Positions 43,595-54,718 of a stretch of DNA of 64,000 nt are shown here, piece by piece. Source of the stretch: Pseudoips prasinana. Its lineage: Eukaryota; Arthropoda; Insecta; Lepidoptera; Nolidae. A program made the translations under genes and the position numbers. Location: positions 9,548,001-9,612,000 of the forward strand of contig OX621250.1 of NCBI GenBank assembly GCA_951640165.1, written 5' to 3'. The notes under the pieces are model-generated. The model saw only the letters and a program-made list of their open reading frames with translations. It was not told the DNA's origin and ran no database searches. Position 1 is the stretch's first letter. Each line of letters begins with the position of its first letter.

Positions 43595-45330
43595 TACATA
43601 TCTATTCATGTCTATTTCTCTTACCTTTTCTTTTTATCCTTATAAAGACAACAGCAATTAACAATAGAAAACAGTAAATTGCGTGAAATGCCCTGTATTT
43701 TGATTTTTTTACGGTGTCTTGCCTTTAATCTCGATTTAAAAAATATACATTTAATTTCAATAAATTAAATGAGATAATTACAGTATATGAAGAAGAAAGC
43801 CTGTTACGATCACCAAACAAAATATTTACAGAGTGGAAGATTTAATTCTTCAATATTAATCACTTGTACTCATAAACTACAAATTGAGGAAGCCCAGTTT
43901 GAATAACTGGGCTAACAAAACCGTAATCAGTAAAACTATAAAATTAAAATGACTACCAAACAAAACAAAGAGATAAAATATCACGACATATTTTGTCAGT
44001 AAAACCACATAAAAAAATCCACCATTACACAAATTCATATAATTGAACAAAAGGACAAAACAGCAATTCAGTTACACAAGAATACATGAAAACAACACGC
44101 GAACAAACTTCCACATCAAACTCCACTAAAATAATACCAATTTACAAAAAAGTACATATTCCAAATAATTTTTAACAAACAAAACCAATAATTTGAAAGC
44201 TTAATATTATGCTAAACGTACATGGCACGGTATGGTACAAGCCTTCGTGCATGGATTTTAATTATTGTCATGTACCGAATACGACTCCTAATAAATGTCA
44301 TTATGAAGCTGTATTACTACCAACTTTATTTGCGACTACCCTCAAAATCGCTTCGCTTTTATTATTATGACGGTAAAGGTGATTTTTGTATAAGTCTTAG
44401 TTGTACAAGTGAAGATTTAAGTAAGTATTGATATAGTTCTTTAATGGAACTGCTATGTCATGTGCGTGACAATGATGGTACGTAAATAATATAGTTGAAC
44501 GTTTTATATGGTTGCAAGGCTAAAATAGCCTTTTGTATTGAAAGTTTTGTTGGCATTTTTGCATCGAAAACTGTGTAGTTATGATTATTATCTCGTGATT
44601 TAGATTGCACAAGTTCTAAATTTTCGTTTAAGTTAGCTATTAAGGTGGGGTTTCGTCATTTCGTAATTTCTGCAAATGCTAAAGGTGCTTTCACGTGACA
44701 AATGAATATCACTTCTTGTGGCATACGGTTGAGGTTGAGCCACGTTAAGTCGTAGGTTAACTTAGTTATAAAGTTTCTTATTATTTCAACTTCGCTAATG
44801 TGCATGGGGTCTTATTTAAGTCAAATTTTATTTCCACGGGCACGAGCGCGTCCTTACTTTTTTTTCTTTTTGTTTATGTTTTGAGTTTTCTCTTCCCAAT
44901 ATTTTAGTTTGAAATGCCTGACTATCTCAAATCTCATCTTTTTTGTAAAAAACATTCAACCAACTTCAACTTCCTTTTTCTAATCTCATTTATTAAAAAC
45001 TTGGAATATTATGTGCTAAAATTTTCTTAACACTTATAAAATAAATAAATAAGACTAATCTTAATACACAAGTTTTTAAGGCTTAACAGCAAACATGTTA
45101 TTAGTAAAACAGTTAAAACAAAATAAGTAAATATTATTACTAAAACTAAAAAATCTCATATGTTTGACAAAATACGATGAAACTGTATTCATATATGTTG
45201 TGAGTATGACTGTTTATGTTTTTAAACAATTGAAATAATGGACAGTGATTATTGGCAATTTATCAGCCATATCAAATTCCTACTGGGTGTTTTAGACAAC
45301 TCTCACACTAGGGTCAGAATTGCTTAAGCC
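43595..45330. other. AT-rich unique stretch
   Basis: About 1.7 kb with no repeat family and no supported gene; the 69-codon plus frame at 44222 has no recognisable motif. Confidence 0.45.
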
Positions 45331-45336
45331 GCCCCG

Positions 45337-45551
45337 GGGCTCTAACGGCTAAGTCGCCATACATCGATTTCTTAAATGGCGTTCAAATAAATAATGGTTA
45401 AAAATTACCTAATCAATCGTTAAATCGGCGTCAACGTGGACAATTGATTCCGGACCATTTATAACGTCACATGTGCTCATGGAAGCCGATTTAAGGATTG
45501 ATTAAGTCTTTTTTAAGAAATCGATGTTCGGCGAATTAGCCGGTAGAGCCC
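45337..45551. mobile_element. MITE-B, copy 3
   Basis: GGGCTCTAACGGCTAAGTCG left, GAATTAGCCGGTAGAGCCC right, 215 bp, flanked by CCG on both sides (45334-45336 and 45552-45554). Part of the right arm is deleted. Confidence 0.87.
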
Positions 45552-45589
45552 CCGTAGACCCTTGATATGGTTAATCAACTATTTTCAAC

Positions 45590-45735
45590 AACCGGAACTG
45601 ACCGATCGACCGAAATGATCAGAAATGGAACCACCAATAATCCATCTATAATTTGGCCGTACGCCTGCTTAACCAAACTAATTACTTACGCACCAATGAG
45701 AGCAAATGACTATGAGTGCTTCAGATAGATATATT
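45590..45735 (+). repeat. Dispersed repeat G, diverged copy
   Basis: CGGAACTGACCGATCGACCG, AATCCATCTATAATTTGGCC, GAGAGCAAATGACTATGAGT parallel segments of 33930-34200. Confidence 0.45.
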
Positions 45736-45739
45736 AATA

Positions 45740-46085
45740 CCTATGTTGAACCTCGACCCAAATTCACCAAGCTTCATTTTCCTACATCCTTGTGTGAGTA
45801 CAAAATTAAGAAGTAATGTGTGTTAGATTGGATTTTTCCGTGTTCCCCGTAATTAGTGGGGTTCATTAGGGATGTGAGATGAGCCGTAATGAGGTCTTAG
45901 AGGACATCGTGACACGCGACGTAATGACGTAGTAGGTAAAGTGGACTTGAGGGGAGTAAGGAAAAGTGCGTGTTTTTCGAAGGAGATGCTTGATTTTAAT
46001 TTGTTTGAATGTTAAAGAGAGCTTAATGTTTGACGCTTTTGTTTGAATATGATGGCATACCAAGGTTTTTCATACGTTCTGAATC
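45740..46085. other. Unassigned sequence
   Basis: No gene or repeat recognised. Confidence 0.5.
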
Positions 46086-46225
46086 ACACTAATATTATAA
46101 AGCTGAATGTTTTGTAAGTGTGTGACTATAATAAAATGAAGTATAGAGATAGCTGATACCCTGGATTAACACCGAGGCTATAGTTTATAAAATTTAACGC
46201 AGGTAAAACCGCGGGGCACAGCTAG
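46086..46225 (+). mobile_element. Helitron-like element, internally deleted
   Basis: ACACTAATATTATAAAGCTG start, CCCTGGATTAACACCGAGGC, then AACGCAGGTAAAACCGCGGG, GCACAGCTAG, T. Confidence 0.8.
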
Positions 46226-46269
46226 TAATGAATAAAATACAGTTATTACCAAGAAACGAGTTTACATGG

Positions 46270-46417
46270 TACAGACGCCAGCACATCAAGCTATCAAATT
46301 TTCCCAAATCTGTCAAATTTCCGCAAGAGAAAGTGAACCTTATGCTTATGTGATAAAGTTGAAAATCTATAAAAGAAATTTGACAGATTGGGGTAGCTGG
46401 ATGTGCTGGCGTCTGTA
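46270..46417. mobile_element. MITE-A, copy 4
   Basis: TA, CAGACGCCAGCACATCAAGC left and GATGTGCTGGCGTCTG, TA right; core AAGTGAACCTTATGCTTATG as in copy 2. A small rearrangement lies next to the left arm. Confidence 0.9.
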
Positions 46418-46579
46418 CATATATGATGTAAGCAAAACATGTCATACTAGGCTGTGCCTATCTCATGGCGAGTTTTAAATTTATTAATTTCCTACGAACG
46501 CGGTACAGTATTACAGAAGTAAATTAAAAAATATCAATATAATTAAAGCAAGACAATAGATAATACTAATGACCTCCTC

Positions 46580-47052
46580 GGGCCCTACCGCTTAATTAAC
46601 TGTTAATCGTGATCATGATCAGCGTTCAAATGGATGAAGGTTAAAAATTACTAAATCATTCGTTCAATCGGCTTCTATGAGCACATGTGACGTCACAACT
46701 GGGGCTCTACCGGCTAAGTCGCCGAACATCGATTTTTTTAATGGAGTTCAAATAATTAAAGGATAAAAATGACTTAATCAATCTTTCAATCGGCTTCAAC
46801 GTTGACAATAGATTCTGGACCATTTATGACGTCACATGTGCTCATGGAAGCCGATTTAACGATTGATTAAGTCATATTTAACCTTTATTTATTTGAACGC
46901 CATTTAAGAAATCGATTTTCGGTGACTTAGCCGGTAGAGTCCCTGGTCCGGAATCGATTTTCACCGTTGAAGCCGATTGAACGAATGATGTAAGTAGTCG
47001 TTTTTAACCTTCATCTATTTTAACGCCGATCACGAACTAAGCGGACGGTCCC
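46580..47052. mobile_element. MITE-B-like, diverged outer copy containing a second MITE-B
   Basis: Outer arms GGGCCCTACCGCTTAATTAA and CACGAACTAAGCGGACGGTC enclose GCGTTCAAATGGATGAAGGT and its complement. The copy is interrupted exactly at its GACGTCACAACTGG core. Flanks are CTC and CTG. Confidence 0.8.
46702..46942. mobile_element. MITE-B, copy nested inside another MITE-B
   Basis: 241 bp from GGGCTCTACCGGCTAAGTCG to GACTTAGCCGGTAGAGTCC, with CTG at 46699-46701 and 46943-46945. Removing it with one CTG restores the ACTGGTCCGGAATCGATT core of the outer copy. Confidence 0.9.
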
Positions 47053-47055
47053 CTG

Positions 47056-47345
47056 CTCGAATTTCAGCCATGGGCAGTCTCAATGTACACTGATCATCTG
47101 CGCGGGACTAACAAGTGTGTGCATACACGGGGCACTTTCTATTCCGTCACTCTCATGGTCCGATAAAACGACTAGCGTCACGATCGCAAAGAGGTCAGTT
47201 ACCGATGATATTACGTGCTGCGGTCCGTGGGTGTGAATACTACTAACTCCCAGACTTCGAGCTGATAGTGAAAAATTTTTCTTTACGGATATATCCCAAA
47301 ATATTGTTCGGCCTGACCTGGGGTTTGAACCCAGAACTATATAAT
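47056..47345 (-). repeat. SINE family S4, diverged
   Basis: Starts TTTCAGCCATGGGCAGTCTC, then GCGCGGGACTAACAAGTGTG, GGGCACTTTCTATTCCGTCA, and ends with the head complement GGCCTGACCTGGGGTTTGAA. Confidence 0.8.
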
Positions 47346-47461
47346 CTGCGGTTAAATACCTTATAAAAAAAAATGAATGCATAAAAAATCTAAAAGAAAA
47401 AGTAAATAATTCAAAGTCTATGAAACATAATAAAGGAATGGAAATTACAAAAATCTAAGAA

Positions 47462-48315
47462 AAGGATTTTTATTTTTATTTAAGTAGACTTTAAAAAAGC
47501 GCTTGTAAATAGTCAGAACATGTTTGTAGTAATATAGTTGTAAACAATATTATTTCTAGTAACATAGATATTTAGGTACACATTGTATGAAAACATTTAT
47601 AAAATTTATTTTATTATAGCAATGATATTTAGCTAGCTCGTATCAAGTTATTTTCAAGATTATTAGGCACGTGATTTTTAAAGGGCGTCGAGTGCTCCAA
47701 TCCTACTAAACGTCACTCATTCAAGCACTCGACGAGTCAGTATCGCTTGAGAAATATCAGTAGAGGACTGAAATACATATGTTGTATACTGGCGCATATA
47801 ATTTGATTGTTTATACTCTCCTTCTAGCATGTGCCTATTTTATTAGGCCGGATAGGCGGAAACTGTATCCCGGGTTATTGAAACTTGACAATTAGCGCAA
47901 TTAACTGCATATTGATTTTGTATTTTGATTTTCATGAATTTCTGCAAAATAACGCCTGATTCCATTACTTAGGTACAGGAAGTAGTTACAATAGTGTCGG
48001 AGTTATGCAAGCCTCCCTAGGCCTCTGAGATTAGGTTTAGCGCATACAGCGACTGTTTAAGGGTTGCAGCATAAGTTGAAGGTGTGCAAAACACATTCTC
48101 CTTTTTTAATCTCTTGACAATAACTTGATACGAGCTAGCTAAATATAATTGCTATAATAAAATAAATTTTATAAATGTTTTCATACAATGTGTACCTAAA
48201 TATGTATGTTACTAGATATAATAATGTATACAACTATATTACTACAAACATGTTCTGACTATTTACAAGCGCTTTTTCAAAGTCTACGTGAATAACAACC
48301 TTTTTTATTTATTTT
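47462..48315. mobile_element. Fold-back element of about 850 bp with 200-bp inverted arms (family F)
   Basis: Left arm 47462-47665 and right arm 48106-48315 are near-identical inverted copies (AGCGCTTGTAAATAGTCAGA, ATTTAGCTAGCTCGTATCAA and complements). Between them is a 440-bp core found nowhere else here, with its own small inverted pair GTCGAGTGCT/AGCACTCGAC near 47690-47727. Single arms occur at 16417, 51755 and 56160. No ORF of note in the core. Confidence 0.75.
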
Positions 48316-48404
48316 AATTTATTTACAATGATGAGCAAAATAAAATATTGAAACAGTATTAAAGATTTTTCATGCTACTATTTTTTTTGTATGTGAGAAT
48401 TAAG

Positions 48405-48570
48405 CTAGTCTTTGCTAACTGATCCCAAACCCATTTATCAATACATTATGTACATATTATAGATAAATAACACCCAGACACGGAACAAATAATCGTACTC
48501 ACCAAACTAAGATTTAACCAGGCTGGGAATCAAACTCACCACGTCACTAGATCAACCACTAGATCAGATA
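48405..48570 (-). repeat. SINE family S3, decayed
   Basis: CTGATCCCAAACCCATTTAT, AACACCCAGACACGGAACAA and GCTGGGAATCAAACTCACCA correspond to S3 tail, body and B-box complements. Confidence 0.6.
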
Positions 48571-48637
48571 GGCTAGTCAAATTCCAATGCAGATATGTAT
48601 ATTTATTTACTTGGACGTATATTTATTTTGAACAATA

Positions 48638-48783
48638 CTTTAACACTCTTATTTAAAAACGAAGTCTAAAGTTAAACTGCAGTTGATCTATGGATCAAGC
48701 AATCTCATTGGATGGTTTTCGACTAAACCAACGATCAACTGCAGTTTAACTTTAGGCTTCGATTTTAAATAAGTGTGTAAAGG
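48638..48783. repeat. Imperfect palindrome, arms of about 51 bp
   Basis: 48638-48688 and 48733-48783 are inverted copies with a few mismatches; the inner 25 bases (AAGTTAAACTGCAGTTGATC) match exactly. The 44-base spacer holds CTCATTGGATGGTTTTCGAC. Probably a small MITE. Confidence 0.8.
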
Positions 48784-48802
48784 TTTATACTAATTACATA
48801 AA

Positions 48803-49229
48803 TCTATACTAATATTATAAAGTACTAGCTGTGCCCGCGACTTCGTCCGCGTGTTAATTAGTTTAACTCGTTTTTTTTTTGTAACTTAAAAGACTTTTCT
48901 AAAATAAAAGTAGCCTAAGTTACTACTTATTACATCAGCTACCTGCCAATAAAAGTCCCGTCAAAATCAGTCTAGCCATTTCAGAGATTAGCCGGAACAA
49001 ACAGACAGACAGACAGACAGAAATTGTAAAAAATGTTATTTTGGTGTATGTACCGTATATATATTCATATTAATGTAGTAAAAACCGGTTATTTCAATAT
49101 TACAAACAGACACTCCAATTTTATTTATTTGTATAGATAAAGAGTTATTGTGGAGTGTCATAGGCTATGAAAAAACGGGCAGGGGCAAAAATATTTATAA
49201 CACGGAACGAAGTCCGCGGGCACTGCTAA
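48803..49229 (+). mobile_element. Helitron-like element (H-a) carrying a nested Helitron-like element
   Basis: Outer 5' end TCTATACTAATATTATAAAG at 48803; the 3' part resumes at 49138 with AAAGAGTTATTGTGGAGTGT and ends CCGCGGGCACTGCTAA before T. Outer flanks are A and T. Confidence 0.82.
48825..49137 (-). mobile_element. Helitron-like element nested in another
   Basis: On the minus strand it starts TCTATACAAATAAAAT after an A, includes a (GTCT)n tract, and ends CGCGGACGAAGTCGCGGGCA, CAGCTAG before T. Orientation is opposite to its host. Confidence 0.82.
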
Positions 49230-49234
49230 TCTTG

Positions 49235-49655
49235 TATATCATCGATTTGACTAAGCAAGTCCGGCCATAAATACTACGAAGGAAATGAATACTCGGTCCA
49301 AACATAAAAAACAAATAAAACTACAACCGCACTAAATAATTAGGGTTGTGCTTACATAAAATGGCAAAGTCCAAACAACACTAGAGAGTTCCGGTCACCG
49401 AGCCCGATAACAAAGAATCATCGCTTGCCAATTAGTGCGGGGATTTAAGTAGTCCCGGGAACGTCGCGCAAAAATACCGGGATTGCTATTTGAGGTTTGA
49501 GAGGCTAACTTGTTTACGTGTTGTATTGATATTTAGAATTTAATATATATAGGTATTTTTGACCTGAGTGCAAACAAATACTAATGTAGTTCGTTCCTGT
49601 TGTGCTCCTCCTGAAAAGCTGAACCGATCTTCTTCAAATTGACACAGTAATAGTA
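49235..49655. other. Unassigned sequence
   Basis: No gene or repeat recognised; slightly GC-richer around 49370-49470. Confidence 0.5.
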
Positions 49656-49660
49656 AAGAC

Positions 49661-49838
49661 TGCAAGTGTGGCGCAGCGGCTTAGACAGTCGCCTCACCAC
49701 GTTGTGTTGCGGGTTCGCTCCGGACAACTATTTGTGTGACCCATATATAGTTGTTCTGTCCGTCTATTATATGTTTGTAAAGTACCCCGCGACGCAGGGA
49801 GTAAATTCCCTAACGCGGGCGTTGTCTTTTTTAATAAT
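49661..49838 (+). repeat. tRNA-derived SINE, family S1
   Basis: GTGGCGCAGCGGCTTAGACA head, a deleted B box (GGGTTCGCTCC), GACAACTATTTGTGTGACCC and terminal ACGCGGGCGTTGTCTTTT. Confidence 0.82.
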
Positions 49839-49839
49839 A

Positions 49840-51180
49840 AAAACCATGCTCTCACGAGGTGACTATCACTGTATCATTAATAAACTAGCTCTGCATTCAC
49901 GTGTACTGTGCATTTACTCACGTGAATTTATCTAAATTCATAAAAATCGGACTCGCCAGAGACGAATAATCACCGAAAAAGAAAACAAACTTCACTTTGA
50001 AATCAATTTAAAACACTACAATCAGCTCATTATATGCTAGGGATTCTGCTAATGCGTCGCTGACTTAGTCTATTAATTATACTTATTACTGGTTGGAAAT
50101 ATTCACCATATAAATATCTATGGTATAATCTCTGGTTCCCTTTTTAACAGATGCTAGAATCACTAGATTTGCTAAGTCAAAAAGAGCGACAGCTAACGCA
50201 CTGTTTGTCAATGCTTACCAACGTTTGTACAGTTTGAATCTCGAATGTTGGTATGGAATGCGTTGCTGTAATTTTGAATTGACTGAATTCTTCGAATAAA
50301 TAATAAACAAACTAATACTTTGAAATATTAGTCGTTATCATATTAATGTATATAATTTACATAATTATTCATTATAATGACGATGGTTTCGTAATGACTC
50401 TAATGACTAATGACAGTTCGAGTCACTCCAACTCATACATATTATGTGCCATATTTGCATGCCATGTTCATACATAAATATTATATTGACATCAGAAAAA
50501 TCCCTCTTCGCTTGTTAACATAAAGCGAGCGTTGCACAAAACGCTTGTAAACATCCCACTCTCTCATTCATCCACTAGTTAGTAATCGCTGTAAGTCTGA
50601 TTTCGAACCCCAAGGTTACTCAGCTTGCTAGATCACATGGGCCTTGGTCGCCTTTATTGTTCAGTCAAACAGTAAAGCCACAATAAAAGTCACTTATAAA
50701 TTAGTGTGCTTTAGACCGAACTTAAGTAAAACTTAAAACGAAAATGTGTACTCGCACCTCTCTTTCTTGCCCCTACATTAATATACGAAACGACACGCAA
50801 CTTCCGTTCGCCTTGCCCGATCACACTTTTCATAACGCTCTCGTAACGCATTCCCCGGCTTCTCCCCAAGTCAAGAGTGAGAAAGAAGGTTAACTTAAAA
50901 AAAAATTCAAATATGGCCCAAAGACTCACGAAGTAAAACGAATAAAAACTTTTTCATGAAAAATCTCAAACGTTCATTAGTGCGCCTTTGCGCGTCGTCC
51001 CAAGTTTCCACATGTCATCGTACAAACACACCGCCCCTTGTTTGTACACCGCTCGCCCTTTGAATACTAAGTTACAAACATTTTACTTGTCATACAATGA
51101 GTTAAGTTTGCTCACTTTCTTCCAGGTATTGTGAAAAAAAAGCTTCGGTGTGAACAGTGTGTAATAGAAAGTACTGCGTA
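49840..51180. other. Unique stretch with a moderately GC-rich segment
   Basis: No repeat family. 50700-51080 is richer in C and G. At 51020-51047 GTACAAACA and TGTTTGTAC form a 9-bp inverted pair resembling forkhead binding sites. No exon supported. Confidence 0.4.
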
Positions 51181-51188
51181 ATTAGTTT

Positions 51189-51567
51189 GACTGCCTCGTT
51201 GGTCTAGCGGTAGCGTGTTCACCCGCAGATAACGAGGTCCTGGGTTCAAATCCCGGGTCGGGCCAAAAGTGATTTTGGGACTTTTCTGTAAAAAGACAAA
51301 TTTCTCAGCATCAGCCCGAAGTCTGGGAGTTGGCTGTATTATACCCCCGTGCCTCGGAGAGCACGTAAAGCCGTCGGTCCTGTGCCTGACCTCTTTCCGG
51401 TCGTGTCGGTAGGCGTCCCATCGGATCATGAGAGTGATGGAATAGAAAGTGCTCCTGTGTTTGCGCACACACTTGAGCACTAAAATATGTCCCGCGCAGA
51501 TGTCTAATATCTGTTGAGACTGGCCGCCGTGGCCGAAATTCGGCTGGGAGGACATTATTATTACTAC
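51189..51567 (+). repeat. SINE family S4, full-length
   Basis: tRNA-like head GCCTCGTTGGTCTAGCGGTA (A box) and GGTTCAAATCCCGG (B box), body GACTTTTCTGTAAAAAGACA, CTCGGAGAGCACGTAAAGCC, GACTGGCCGCCGTGGCCGAA and an (ATT)n tail. TTAGTTT occurs at 51182-51188 and 51568-51574 as a likely target duplication. The head is not a functional tRNA: its acceptor ends do not pair. Confidence 0.93.
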
Positions 51568-51754
51568 TTAGTTTCAGCACGCCTATTGGTAGACTCAAAT
51601 GGTCCATCAAGTTAATTACCACCAACACATCCAAGCTAAGCATATAAAGTATATTCGTCGTGTGAAATAGAGAATCGTAAAATGAACCTAAATCGGTCAA
51701 GAGACTCACGACGGTCGCGCGGTCAGAGTAATAAATAAAATAAAATAAATAAAA

Positions 51755-51955
51755 AATAAAAAAGGTTTTTATTCACGTAGACTTTAAAATAGCGCTTGTA
51801 AATAGTCAGAACATGTTTGTAGTAATATAGTTGTATACATTATTATTTCTAGTAACATAGATTTTTAGGTACACATTGTATGAAAACATTTATAAAATTT
51901 ATTTTATTATAACAATGATATTTTAGTTAGTTAGTTAGTTAGTTCGAACCTCAAA
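51755..51955 (+). repeat. Family F repeat, single arm
   Basis: GGTTTTTATTCACGTAGACT, AGCGCTTGTAAATAGTCAGA and TGTATGAAAACATTTATAAA, preceded by an A-rich tract and followed by (TTAG)5. Confidence 0.8.
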
Positions 51956-51959
51956 GGGG

Positions 51960-52284
51960 GTGTCCTCCGGCGCGGGTACTTAGTTCGTAGTTTATTTGCT
52001 AGACCCACGATCGCCTCAATAGTCAGGCGAAACAGTCTAACTGTAAAGATAATGTAAGAACAGAAAGAGTGTTCATATTTGATATTAATATATGAAATTA
52101 TTTCCAATTAATGCATGTTACTCATGAAGAAATAATAAAGTAGTTATTGTTTATTGTATTTATTTCTAACGTAACCTACGTAAGAAATAAATGTCTAACG
52201 TCGGTTTAACGTATTTTTCTATGAAATAGGATGGGGCATATTTATTTCTGTCTAATTAGTGTTGCCATGTAATTCTTTTTTATA
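51960..52284. other. Unassigned sequence
   Basis: Nothing recognised. Confidence 0.5.
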
Positions 52285-52595
52285 TAAGAGGGCAACAAAC
52301 GAGGAAGGTAAGGGTCCCCTGATGGTAAGTGATCACCGCCGACCATGGACACTCGCAACACCAAGGAGTCACGGGTGCGTTGCCGGCCTTGAAAAGAGTC
52401 CGCAAACAATTGTTGCTGACCCTCCCAACCCCAGCCCTATGAGCTCTGACGACCTTAGTCAGACTCAGAAACACAACATTACATTATTAATGCTATTATT
52501 AAGGAATGTCTTCTGTAAGGTGGAGGTACTTGCCCAGTCGGGCTGCTCTTTGAGAGAATGTACGCTATGCCCTACCTCTACTGAGACGCATTAAA
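52285..52595 (+). mobile_element. Half of a fold-back element
   Basis: GGCAACAAACGAGGAAGG, CCTGATGGTAAGTGATCACC, TGAGCTCTGACGACCTTAGT and GCCCAGTCGGGCTGCTCTTT match one arm and part of the centre of 30909-31427; the second arm is missing. Confidence 0.8.
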
Positions 52596-52672
52596 TGACA
52601 CGTTGGAACCTGTTAACTAATTATTATAAGCTCTGAAATTTTATTAATTATATTTTTAATATTTTTAAACCT

Positions 52673-52921
52673 CTACTAATATTATAAAGAGGTAACAACG
52701 TTTGTGAGTTTGTGACGTTGTAAGGGGTAATCTCTGGATCTACTGAACCGATTTTCAAAATTATTTCACCAATAGAAAGCTACGTTATTTTGGAGTGTCA
52801 TAGGCTATGGTTCATCATAGTAATAATTTTTATTTATGTAGTAGTATGAAGTATTATGCGGGACAAACGGGCAGGGACAAAAATATTTATAACGCGGAAC
52901 GAAGTCCGCGGGCACTGCTAG
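52673..52921 (+). mobile_element. Helitron-like element, subfamily H-a
   Basis: TCTACTAATATTATAAAGAG start, GGGGTAATCTCTGGATCTAC, then a unique segment (TAATAATTTTTATTTATGTA) in place of the usual centre, and GGAACGAAGTCCGCGGGCAC, TGCTAG, T. Confidence 0.88.
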
Positions 52922-52924
52922 TAT

Positions 52925-53478
52925 ACAATATTTAATTAATATTTTACTTATTTCCACCACCTTGATGTGCGTAATATCAATAAGTTTATTTGAACTAAAC
53001 TCTCTTATTGTGTACTTGCTTTGAATACTTTAACAAATTTTGTACAAGAGAAAATATAATCATTTTAAGACGTTACGCCATGATTTGGCGGCAACTGTTT
53101 CTCAACTGGTGGTCACTGTAAGTTAGTTTTTTACAAAGTATACAACAAGCAATACTTTTCTATAAAAATCATGTACAAATATTTTTTCTGACTCTAGCCT
53201 GAAAGAAAGAAAGAAACAAACCTATCTGTTGTATAGTAATTGCCCAATTTCTTTCTTTGGTAAATATTTTGGCGCTTATAAATAATAATTGATATTTTTT
53301 TCTATAATTCAAAAAAATTACGTTAATATTGGATGTGGTACCCAGACTAAGCACCTTAGTGATTAAAAGTTCAGAATTCTGCCACAGATGACTGTAGCGC
53401 TGATTTTCAACTTGGATATCTTCAATGAAATATAAAATTGATTTAAAAAAATTGTACCAAGTCTATCTGTCTATGATT
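52925..53478. other. Unassigned AT-rich sequence
   Basis: Nothing recognised. Confidence 0.5.
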
Positions 53479-53479
53479 G

Positions 53480-53700
53480 CACTTGTGTGGTGTGGGTAAT
53501 GTTGTTGCCTGGCTACTATCTCAGCGCCGCCCTCCAATATTTGGCTCGATCGCCACATAGGACAATTTTTTGTGTGATGAACACGATTATTTTTTCTGTG
53601 TGTGGGTGTAATGTTTGAATTCAGAAATATATCAGAATTTTTATCAGTTGTCTCGTTGCTTTGCCTTGTTTGGGATCAGACAGACTGCCATCTCATCCCA
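53480..53700 (+). repeat. SINE family S3-like, strongly decayed
   Basis: ACAATTTTTTGTGTGATGAA, TGTGTGTGGGTGTAATG, and TTGCCTTGTTTGGGATCAGA follow the S3 order with many changes. Confidence 0.5.
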
Positions 53701-53886
53701 AACTAGGAAAAGCCTGCAGAATGGCAAGATATTTATTTATTGAGATATTTATTAACGGCGGAACGCCTACACCAGCTAGGCAAAAGGTACTAGTTCAATC
53801 CCCGCCGTATATCGTTGGCAATAGGGGAGGTTCTTCCAGAGCCCTCTAACATGTCCCATCCATCTGGGACATGTCGCAAAACTGGT

Positions 53887-53972
53887 CACCGGAGCAGCAT
53901 ATCCGCATTCCCGGGGCTCCTTTCATAAGGCGCCAAGAGAAGTCCACGGCACGTTAGGTTTAGTCGGTGCAA
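53887..53972 (+). repeat. LINE 3' UTR repeat K, copy 2
   Basis: CACCGGAGCAGCATATCCGC, GGCGCCAAGAGAAGTCCACG and GTTTAGTCGGTGCAAATC. Confidence 0.65.
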
Positions 53973-53974
53973 AT

Positions 53975-54715
53975 CATTTTATGACTTACGCTTTGCATTT
54001 ACGAATAATGCTATATACCTAAGTAAAAATGTTTTAGCTGGTGAATAGTTTGAGAAACGCTTCTAAGTAGAATTTCAAAGGAATTGTAAATGCTGAAACC
54101 AAACGTTGGCCGAGTTGAATAATAACAAATAAACGAAAACAATCGACGCGACGCTTAAACGTTTAATGCCGAAACAATGAGGCCTTCTAATAATAAATTA
54201 TTGAATTTCTACCGTTTCTATATTGATATAACAAGAGAAGAAAGTTCTTTGTAAAAAAATATTACATATTTATTACAAAACATTTTTTGTTCGTCTTATG
54301 TCGAATTAAAACCTCAATAGAATATGTATACATTGGAACTACTAAATTACATGTGGACTCACGTAATCGGGGAATTACATAATCGGGGACTCATATACTA
54401 AGGGCTTACATAATCGGAGACTCATATAAGTGGTCACATAACAGAGGAGTCGGTAGGTCTTATCTCTGATAATGAGGACCTGTGGTCTAACAAAAATAAA
54501 TTATTGATTGGTTGTTCTCTTGTTGTTTTCAAGCGCTTTACCAGTCACAGCGCTTGTATTTAATTCATATTATAAATTATAATAACAAAGCCTTTTAATT
54601 TCCTATAAACCTTAATAAAAGTAGTTACAAAATATTTTTATGTTTTCATAATTCTATGTTAGTAACTCTTAAGTCTAAATGATTCTAGTGTTCGTGTTTT
54701 AATTTATATTATAGG
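53975..54715. other. Unassigned, with a degenerate short tandem repeat
   Basis: 54356-54450 holds about four loose copies of a 20- to 22-base motif (ACATAATCGGGGACTCAT and variants). The rest is not recognised. Confidence 0.45.
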
Positions 54716-54718
54716 AAC

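Noticed and set aside
51189..51263. Possible functional tRNA gene
   Set aside because: A and B boxes are good, but the acceptor ends do not pair and the same head occurs in several dispersed S4 SINE copies.
51112..51709. 147- and 132-codon minus-strand ORFs
   Set aside because: They are reverse translations of the S4 SINE.
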